The translations under genes and the position numbers were made by a program. DNA of 6,170 nucleotides from NCBI GenBank assembly GCA_900764415.1, contig CAAFOA010000349.1, forward strand, positions 1 to 6,170, read 5' to 3'. The DNA is from an uncultured Collinsella sp. GTDB lineage: Bacteria > Actinomycetota > Coriobacteriia > Coriobacteriales > Coriobacteriaceae. The first letter of the stretch is position 1; each line of letters opens with the position of its first letter. This document shows, piece by piece, positions 1 through 4,655 of the stretch. The notes below the pieces were generated by a model. That model had not been told where the DNA came from and did not search any database. It saw nothing but the letters and a program-made list of their open reading frames with translations.

Positions 1-1
1 C

Positions 2-286
2 GCAAGCACCTCAGGGCTCGATGGCAAGCGCCATGCGCTCACGCTTGCGAGTTCCCGTCTGGAGCATCAGGGACGTACGATGCTCAGCAAACCCACGTCT
101 GACCTGGGCCGAGCTGCCGCGTCGCTCGATGCCTTGTCGCCGCTCAAGGTGCTTGCCCGCGGTTACTCCATCGCGTACAGCGATGACGGTGTGGCTACGA
201 GCGCCAAGACCTTTAAGCCCGGCGATGCCATTCGCGTGCGCATGGCAGACGGCAACGTGGCGGCAACGGTCGATACGGTCGAGTAG
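2..286 (+). CDS. xseA: Exodeoxyribonuclease VII large subunit, C-terminal part (5' end outside window)
   Basis: The reading frame is open from the first complete codon at position 2 to TAG at 284-286, giving the last 94 residues. The tail LDALSPLKVLARGYSI (about 41-56 of the visible part) is the typical C-terminal XseA signature, followed by a short beta-rich end (GDAIRVRMADGNVAATVDTVE). In the family, XseA is the catalytic subunit of the cytoplasmic enzyme that degrades single-stranded DNA to oligonucleotides, working with several copies of XseB. The N-terminal OB-fold and the catalytic core lie upstream of the window. The xseB start follows 42 bp downstream on the same strand, which supports the call and suggests one transcript. 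An internal ATG at 80 is not a start, because the family signature and the open frame continue upstream of it. Confidence 0.9.
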   Translation, partial: ASTSGLDGKRHALTLASSRLEHQGRTMLSKPTSDLGRAAASLDALSPLKVLARGYSIAYSDDGVATSAKTFKPGDAIRVRMADGNVAATVDTVE

Positions 287-328
287 GCCGCGTTTCATAG
301 CGATAAACCTTTAGGAAAGGAAACAGAT

Positions 329-595
329 ATGGCAGAGAAGACCCCGGTCGAGCAGCTTACGTACAAGCAGGCCTCGCAGGAGCTGGAGCTCATCATCCGC
401 AGCCTGGAGTCGGGCGATATGGAGCTCGAGGAGTCGCTCGAGAGCTATACCCGCGGCGTCGAGCTCCTCAAGAGCCTGCGCACCCGCCTGTCCGATGCCG
501 AGCAGAAGGTCTCGGTGCTCCTTAAGGACGTCGACGGCAACGACGTGCTCGCCGACGGCGAAGCCGCCAACACGGACGACAACCTCTCGTTCTAA
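329..595 (+). CDS. xseB: Exodeoxyribonuclease VII small subunit
   Basis: This encodes 88 residues, the usual size for XseB (about 60-90). The helical core, with TYKQASQELELIIRSLESGD at about 11-30 followed by ELEESLESYTRGVELLK at about 32-48 and a LSDAEQKV stretch, matches the family pattern of a two-helix hairpin with the LEESL-x-x-Y-x-x-G-V-x-L motif. XseB binds the C-terminal part of XseA and is needed for activity of the single-strand-specific exonuclease. The ATG at 329 is preceded by AGGAAAGG (312-319) at normal spacing. The acidic tail after about residue 68 (DVDGNDVLADGEAANTDDN) is low-complexity and probably disordered. It follows xseA directly, as in many bacteria. Confidence 0.95.
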   Translation: MAEKTPVEQLTYKQASQELELIIRSLESGDMELEESLESYTRGVELLKSLRTRLSDAEQKVSVLLKDVDGNDVLADGEAANTDDNLSF

Positions 596-609
596 CCATC
601 CCGACTAAA

Positions 610-615
610 TATAAT
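610..615 (+). promoter_or_regulatory. Possible -10 element ahead of the HIT gene
   Basis: A perfect TATAAT lies in the short gap after xseB, 30 bp before the HIT start. The stretch 607-617 is AT-rich in an otherwise GC-rich region. No good -35 hexamer is seen 16-18 bp upstream (the region is the end of xseB) and there is no extended TG motif. The promoter call therefore rests on the -10 alone. It would give the HIT gene an extra promoter inside the xseAB unit. Confidence 0.35.
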
Positions 616-630
616 TACCTTGGTCTGTGA

Positions 631-637
631 GAAAGGA
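631..637 (+). promoter_or_regulatory. Ribosome binding site fixing the HIT start
   Basis: GAAAGGA sits 7 nt upstream of the ATG at 645. It lies downstream of the alternative in-frame GTG at 627, so the ATG is the supported start. Confidence 0.75.
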
Positions 638-644
638 ACCAGCC

Positions 645-980
645 ATGTGTGACTGCATCTTCTGCAAAATTGCCAACCACGAGATCCCCTCGACCGTTGT
701 CTATGAGGACGACCAGGTCATCGCCTTCGACGACCTCAATCCCCAGGCGCCGGTCCACACGCTCGTGATCCCCAAGAAGCACTATAGCGACATTGCCGAC
801 AACGTGCCGGCTGAGACCATGGGTGCCATGGTCCACGCCATCCAGGAGGTCGCTAAGGCCAAGGGCCTGGAGGACGGTTTCCGCGTCATCTCCAACAAGG
901 GCGTCAACGCCGGCCAGACCGTCATGCACTTCCATATGCACGTCCTCGGCGGCAAAAACCTGGGCGAGAACCTCATCTGA
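645..980 (+). CDS. HIT-family (HINT-like) nucleotide phosphoramidase/hydrolase
   Basis: This encodes 111 residues from ATG 645, a typical length for HINT-branch histidine triad proteins. The N-terminal CIFCKI (residues 4-9) supplies the CxxC pair of the zinc-binding subset. The core FDDLNPQAPVHTLVIPKKHY (about 28-47) is the family's nucleotide-binding region. The triad MHFHMHVLGG places histidines at 95, 97 and 99, with the middle one (His97) expected to be the nucleophile. Members hydrolyse nucleoside phosphoramidates such as AMP-lysine or AMP-NH2 and act in the cytoplasm; the physiological substrate is usually unknown. A longer version from GTG 627 would add MRKEPA and place the Shine-Dalgarno inside the gene, so it was not chosen. 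The gene lies 49 bp after xseB with no terminator between them, so read-through from xseAB is plausible. Confidence 0.93.
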   Translation: MCDCIFCKIANHEIPSTVVYEDDQVIAFDDLNPQAPVHTLVIPKKHYSDIADNVPAETMGAMVHAIQEVAKAKGLEDGFRVISNKGVNAGQTVMHFHMHVLGGKNLGENLI

Positions 981-1021
981 GGGCGCGTAGCTCGTCGACT
1001 TGGCTGCCTTTGGAGTAATCT

Positions 1022-1912
1022 ATGCAGCTTTCTCAACTCGAATACCTTCAAGCGGTAGCGAACTATGGCGGCGTGCGCAAAGCAGCTCGCGCCGTTCATG
1101 TGAGTCCGCAGGCCGTTTCGTCGGCAATCAAAAAGTTGGAATCTGAATATCAAATTGTTTTGCTCGACCGATCGACGGGGGAGGCTGTTTTGTCTCCGGC
1201 GGGTAGAGAATTTGCGCGTCGTGCACGCGTGATCTTGGCACAAGTCGACGATCTCAAAAAGTACGCTCAATCGGGGGACGACGGCGTCTCGCCCGACGGC
1301 CACTTTCGTCTTTACGCCCCCTGTCTTCATGGGCGGGGGCGCCTTTTTGCCGAAAACTGGTATGACTCGTTTGAACGCTCGCACCCTCATATTCACCTTG
1401 ATGTGTGGCATCAGCCAACGGCTACATGCTTTGAGTCGCTTATGCTTGGAATTTCGGACGCGGCCATCTCATTTGAGGAACCAAGGGACAGCGTCCTTTC
1501 TTCGAAATACTTGGGTGAAAAGGAGCTCAAGGTTCTTTCGTGTCCAGCGGGTCATCAATCTGTGGGCGCCATGACCATTCGCGAGTTACTGAGCGGCAGG
1601 CTCGCTGTTCCCATTAATTTGTCACCCTGTCTCAATGCGATTAACCAATGCCCTGAAGCCCAGCTCGTCAATTTTCGCTTCCGTGATGTTGAATACGGAA
1701 GCAGGGCTCAGGCTGAGTTTCTTCAAGCCGGGGGATTGATATTGAGTTTGTCTGGGTCCTCTCTCGCATCGGATGGATCAGAAGTGAGTGAGTGCTCCAT
1801 TGAAGGCTCGCATGACGTGGCCTTGCCCATCTATTTTTGCTATCGACAAAATGCCTGGACCGATCGACACCAGACGGTATTTCTTCACCTATTGCGTCAT
1901 CTCGCTTCGTGA
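1022..1912 (+). CDS. LysR-type transcriptional regulator
   Basis: This encodes 296 residues, the normal LysR length (about 290-310). The N-terminal winged helix-turn-helix is clear: LSQLEYLQAVANYGGVRKAA, then RAVHVSPQAVSSAIKKLE (recognition helix about 28-40), then a wing ending in LLDRSTGEAVLSPAGREF (47-64). A linker helix follows at about 62-82. Residues from about 94 to the end fit the two-lobed effector-binding domain (start GHFRLYAP; SDAAISFEEP near 145-154). That domain is divergent and gives no hint of the ligand. GGAG at 1012-1015 lies 6 nt before the ATG. The gene starts 41 bp after the HIT gene and is on the same strand as the downstream transporter, not divergent from it as is common for LysR-target pairs. 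A sampled 60-bp stretch is about 50% GC, lower than the kinase genes. It probably controls the following transporter and itself; this is inferred from position only. Confidence 0.92.
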   Translation: MQLSQLEYLQAVANYGGVRKAARAVHVSPQAVSSAIKKLESEYQIVLLDRSTGEAVLSPAGREFARRARVILAQVDDLKKYAQSGDDGVSPDGHFRLYAPCLHGRGRLFAENWYDSFERSHPHIHLDVWHQPTATCFESLMLGISDAAISFEEPRDSVLSSKYLGEKELKVLSCPAGHQSVGAMTIRELLSGRLAVPINLSPCLNAINQCPEAQLVNFRFRDVEYGSRAQAEFLQAGGLILSLSGSSLASDGSEVSECSIEGSHDVALPIYFCYRQNAWTDRHQTVFLHLLRHLAS

Positions 1913-1951
1913 GGCCATTTGGCCTCGTGGCGTCAAGTGAATGTTGACGCC
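1911..1951 (+). promoter_or_regulatory. Two adjacent perfect dyads after the LysR gene (operator or weak terminator)
   Basis: The first dyad is GAGGCC-ATTT-GGCCTC (1911-1926), starting inside the LysR stop codon. The second is GGCGTCAA (1929-1936), a 7-nt spacer, and TTGACGCC (1944-1951), 8 perfect pairs. Only a weak T run follows (TTGT), so a strong intrinsic terminator is not supported. The right arm of the second dyad contains TTGACG, which resembles a -35 hexamer for the transporter gene, but no convincing -10 follows at 16-18 bp. An operator for the LysR protein, an attenuating hairpin pair, or a weak terminator all remain possible. Confidence 0.5.
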
Positions 1952-2019
1952 TTGTAACACATGACTGACGGCTTTGCCCTCATGCTTTTCCAAGATTTCG
2001 GTTTGGGCTATTGGCTCTT

Positions 2020-2025
2020 GGAGGG
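2020..2025 (+). promoter_or_regulatory. Ribosome binding site fixing the transporter start
   Basis: GGAGGG lies 6 nt upstream of ATG 2032, an ideal spacing. It is inside the longer in-frame candidate beginning at TTG 2011, so the shorter start is preferred. Confidence 0.8.
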
Positions 2026-2031
2026 CGGAGC

Positions 2032-3192
2032 ATGAAAAACCGTACGGTTTTGCTTTATATGACGTTCGTTTTTCTGTCGAACTTCAGCACCATTTTGTAT
2101 TTTCTGACGGTTTACCTTGAATTCGTCGGATTCTCGATGGTAGCGATTTCTAGCATGATGATTGCATACCAAGTGAGTAAGTTCATTCTTGAGGTTCCTA
2201 CTGGTTATATTGCTGACAGGTTTGGACGAAAGACAAGCGGTCTCGTTGGCGTCGTGGGAATGCTTGGATACTACGCCGCCCTACTTTTCGCCCGTTCTCC
2301 TCTGCTTTTAATCGGCGCGTTTGCTCTCAAAGGATTTGCAGTTGCATGTGTGAGCGGATCCATAGAAGCGATCTACATTGACAGCGTCTCTCAGGACCAG
2401 CTCGTAAGACTTAATGTCGTTGAGCGATTTGTTTTCTATGCCTCTTATGCCATCTCCGCTTGCGTGGGCGGTTTCATTTCGTCTGTCGGTGCATATCTCA
2501 TTGGTCTTTCGGCAGATATCATCGCAATGGTGTTGACGTTGGTTGTCGTTGTCTGCATTCCTGAGATGCGAAGAGGGGACACTGCAGCGACACCTGAGCG
2601 TGGAATTAGCCCGAAGATGATCGGTGCCGCTATTGCGCGTAACGGCATTCTTCGTTCAGCGTTCATCATGGACTGCTCTCAGGCATTTGCTTTTGTCGCC
2701 CTGGAAGACTTTTTCTCACTGTTGCTTGAGGGTCGCGGAATGAATGCCGTCGCTTCGGGTGTGATCATTGCGGTCCAGCTCCTTGCCTCGGCCTCCATAG
2801 GGTTTCTTGTGCCCGGTGCGATTGCTCATGTCGACAAGGGCCGTTTTGCACGTATTTGCGGCATCGTGCGCCTTTTCCTGACTGCTCTGTTTTTGATTCC
2901 CTTTGCTCCGGTCTATCTGCTGCCCGTGTTCTATGTGCTGCAGACGGTCGCATACTCGTTATTTGCTCCCATTAAATACTCAATTTTTCAAAATGCTGCC
3001 GATTCTTCGATTCGCTGTTCACTGATTTCGGTTCAAAGCCAGATGGTTGCGGTGGGCGCTATCCTTTTCTACTTGTTCAATGCTGCGTTGAGCAACATCG
3101 TGGGCATTCGAGTCGTATTGCTTATCGCGCTCGGGATTTCCTCTTTGGTTTATATCCCCGCGCTATTTCGTCTTACAAGTCAAAGGCCGTGA
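2032..3192 (+). CDS. Major facilitator superfamily transporter, 12 predicted helices
   Basis: This encodes 386 residues from ATG 2032, a usual MFS size. The protein is strongly hydrophobic with about 12 membrane segments: roughly 6-28, 34-56, 68-87, 90-112, 132-154, 156-176, then after a cytoplasmic loop 208-230, 240-262, 275-292, 294-314, 333-353 and 357-379. The MFS motif A is plain between helices 2 and 3, GYIADRFGRK at 58-67, with the conserved Asp and the two basic positions. The middle loop (about 178-205, RRGDTAATPERGISPK) separates the two six-helix halves. Transporters of this class use the proton gradient to export drugs or metabolites or to move sugars and acids; the substrate cannot be told from the sequence. 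It follows the LysR gene by 119 bp on the same strand and is closed by a strong terminator. The first part is strikingly AT-rich (38% GC in 2041-2100), unlike the kinase genes, which may mean foreign origin or simply hydrophobic, low-bias coding. Confidence 0.93.
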   Translation: MKNRTVLLYMTFVFLSNFSTILYFLTVYLEFVGFSMVAISSMMIAYQVSKFILEVPTGYIADRFGRKTSGLVGVVGMLGYYAALLFARSPLLLIGAFALKGFAVACVSGSIEAIYIDSVSQDQLVRLNVVERFVFYASYAISACVGGFISSVGAYLIGLSADIIAMVLTLVVVVCIPEMRRGDTAATPERGISPKMIGAAIARNGILRSAFIMDCSQAFAFVALEDFFSLLLEGRGMNAVASGVIIAVQLLASASIGFLVPGAIAHVDKGRFARICGIVRLFLTALFLIPFAPVYLLPVFYVLQTVAYSLFAPIKYSIFQNAADSSIRCSLISVQSQMVAVGAILFYLFNAALSNIVGIRVVLLIALGISSLVYIPALFRLTSQRP

Positions 3193-3225
3193 GTATTTGG
3201 GCATCGATAACTTATATATCAACGC

Positions 3226-3262
3226 AATAAACCCGAGCGCGAGGGCGTTTGGGTTTATTATT
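3226..3262 (+). terminator. Intrinsic terminator after the transporter gene
   Basis: Positions 3226-3240 (AATAAACCCGAGCGC) pair with 3245-3259 (GCGTTTGGGTTTATT) to give a continuous 15-bp stem, with two G-U pairs, around a GAGG tetraloop. A T-rich tail follows (to 3262). A-rich 5' and T-rich 3' flanks make it plausible in both directions. Its end is only about 50 bp before the next start codon. Confidence 0.8.
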
Positions 3263-3272
3263 GAAGCGTATG

Positions 3273-3300
3273 TAACCTGGCGGCGCCACACCGCCTGTTA
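3273..3300 (+). promoter_or_regulatory. Small leader hairpin before the first acetate kinase gene
   Basis: TAAC (3273-3276) pairs with GTTA (3297-3300), and GGCGG (3279-3283) pairs with CCGCC (3291-3295), separated by a 2x1 internal loop; the apical loop is CGCCACA. The hairpin ends just before the ribosome binding site AGGGAG (3303-3308). It may be a 5' leader structure or part of a promoter/operator. No clear -35/-10 pair was found in 3260-3312. Confidence 0.3.
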
Positions 3301-3312
3301 GTAGGGAGACAC

Positions 3313-4491
3313 ATGAACGTTCTGGTCGTCAACGCAGGATCTTCGACCCTTAAGTATCAGGTCATCGATACCAAGTCCCACAAGGTGTCCGCAAAGGGCT
3401 CCTGCGAGCGCGTCTGCTTTACCGGCGGTACCTTCACCCACGCTGCCAACGGTTCCAAGAAGGTGACCGAGAACATCGAGTTCCCCGACCACAAGGTCGC
3501 CATCGAGGTTGTCCTGAAGGACCTCGAGGCCAACGGCGTCAAGATCGAGGGCATCGGCCACCGTATCGTTCAGGGCGGTTGGTACTTCGGCGATTCCTCC
3601 CTCGTCGACGAGGACGTCCTCGCCAAGATCCGCGAGGTCGCTCCGCTCGCCCCGCTGCACAATAACCCCGAGGCCAACGTTATCGAGTACTGCCTGGAGC
3701 AGTATCCCGACCTGCCCAACGTCACGGTCTACGACACTGCTTTCCACTTCAATATGCCCGAGGTCGCCAAGACCTACGCCCTGCCCAAGGACGTCTGCGA
3801 CAAGCTGCACATCCGTAAGTACGGCGCCCACGGCACCAGCTACCGCTACATCTCCAAGAAGGTTGCCGAGATGACCAACGGCGAGGCCCGCAAGGTCGTC
3901 GTGTGCCACATCGGTTCCGGCGCTTCCCTGTGCGCCATCGAGGACGGCAAGTGCATGGACACCACCATGGGCTTGACGCCGCTCGACGGTGTCATGATGG
4001 GCACCCGCTGCGGCTCCATCGACCCTGCTACCGTGTGCTACCTGCAGCGCGAAGGCGGCTACACCTTCGACGAGGTCGACGAGATGATGAACAAGAAGTC
4101 CGGCCTTTTGGCTGTGACCGGCGGCAAGACCAACGACTGCCGCAACGTTGAGGAGCTCGCCGCTGCCGGCGACCCCGAGGCCCAGCTCGCCTTCGACATG
4201 TTCGTCTACAAGATTGCCGCCAAGGCCGCCGAGATGGCCACTTCCATGTGCGGCATGGACACCCTGGTCTTTACCGCCGGCATCGGCGAGCATGCTCCGG
4301 CCGTTCGCGCTGGCGTGGCCGACCGTCTGGCCTTTATGGGCGTCAAGATGGACCATGCCCGCAACGCCCTGCGCGGCGACGGCGCTTGGTGCCTGTCCGC
4401 CAAGGATTCCAAGGTCAAGATCTTCGTCATCCCCACGGATGAGGAGTTCATGATCGCTTCTGACGTCGAGCGCATCGTCAACAGCAAGTAA
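3313..4491 (+). CDS. ackA: Acetate kinase, copy 1 (divergent AckA family member)
   Basis: Acetate kinase interconverts acetyl phosphate plus ADP with acetate plus ATP in the cytoplasm, the ATP-yielding last step of acetate fermentation. The 392 residues are close to the usual ~400. The N-terminal signature MNVLVVNAGSSTLKY contains the conserved Asn7. Further landmarks are GHRIVQGGW (Arg84), APLHN (His116), DTAFH (catalytic-type Asp141), HGTS (His173), CHIGSGAS (His199), LTPLDG and GTRCGSIDPAT (Arg232), FTAGIGE (nucleotide-binding) and IPTDEE (Glu377-378). Unusual features: Tyr177 where the family has His in HGTSH, Ser202 where the HLGNG loop has Asn, and Ala172 where Phe normally precedes HGTS. 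Codon use is extremely biased (AAG for lysine, GAG, GTC, CGC), suggesting high expression. The start has AGGGAG at 3303-3308. Terminators on both sides suggest a monocistronic unit. Another short-chain acyl kinase specificity (for example propionate) is possible; butyrate kinase is less likely on the N-terminal signature. Confidence 0.92.
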   Translation: MNVLVVNAGSSTLKYQVIDTKSHKVSAKGSCERVCFTGGTFTHAANGSKKVTENIEFPDHKVAIEVVLKDLEANGVKIEGIGHRIVQGGWYFGDSSLVDEDVLAKIREVAPLAPLHNNPEANVIEYCLEQYPDLPNVTVYDTAFHFNMPEVAKTYALPKDVCDKLHIRKYGAHGTSYRYISKKVAEMTNGEARKVVVCHIGSGASLCAIEDGKCMDTTMGLTPLDGVMMGTRCGSIDPATVCYLQREGGYTFDEVDEMMNKKSGLLAVTGGKTNDCRNVEELAAAGDPEAQLAFDMFVYKIAAKAAEMATSMCGMDTLVFTAGIGEHAPAVRAGVADRLAFMGVKMDHARNALRGDGAWCLSAKDSKVKIFVIPTDEEFMIASDVERIVNSK

Positions 4492-4498
4492 TTGCAAG

Positions 4499-4541
4499 AG
4501 GGGAGGGGCTGGACGACCAAGTGCCGTTCAGCCCCTCTTTT
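4499..4541 (+). terminator. Intrinsic terminator after acetate kinase copy 1
   Basis: GAGGGGCTGGACG (4503-4515) pairs with CGTTCAGCCCCTC (4525-4537), 13 bp with one G-U, around a 9-nt loop, followed by TTTT (4538-4541). The A/G-rich 5' flank (4499-4502) can pair with the T run. It lies immediately after the stop codon at 4489-4491 and separates the two kinase genes. Confidence 0.88.
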
Positions 4542-4562
4542 GCGCTCGTTTGGCGATATGTC

Positions 4563-4603
4563 TGATAGCTATTTATCAAGATGTGATAACTTCTTATTAA
4601 AAT
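4563..4603 (+). promoter_or_regulatory. Likely promoter/operator region of acetate kinase copy 2
   Basis: This is an AT-rich island between two GC-rich genes. It carries three alternating copies of one half-site: TGATA (4563-4567), TTATCA (4573-4578) and TGATAA (4584-4589). These form two overlapping dyads with spacers of 6 and 5 nt. Possible -10 hexamers are TATTAA (4595-4600, 16 bp after TTATCA) or TAAAAT (4598-4603). The assignment of the exact promoter is uncertain, but the region clearly differs from its surroundings and lies 53-93 bp before the start codon. Confidence 0.5.
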
Positions 4604-4655
4604 GCGGTCGCCTTAAGAGGTCTGCGTCGACCGTATTGCACTGCAAAGGAGTCTC

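Noticed and set aside
627..644. Upstream GTG start for the HIT gene
   Set aside because: The ribosome binding site GAAAGGA (631-637) lies inside this extension and fits the ATG at 645. Family members begin close to the CxxC motif.
782..1411. Minus-strand open frame of about 209 codons across the HIT and LysR genes
   Set aside because: It overlaps two well-supported genes, has no family signature and is basic and low in typical protein composition.
2011..2031. Upstream TTG start for the transporter
   Set aside because: GGAGGG at 2020-2025 is ideally placed for ATG 2032 and would be inside the longer reading.
3298..4497. Long open frame of about 399 codons on the minus strand opposite acetate kinase copy 1
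   Set aside because: It mirrors the strongly biased GC-rich codons of the real gene, lacks a recognisable family and is rich in repetitive Val/Leu/Gly/Asp/His. The + strand carries clear AckA motifs.
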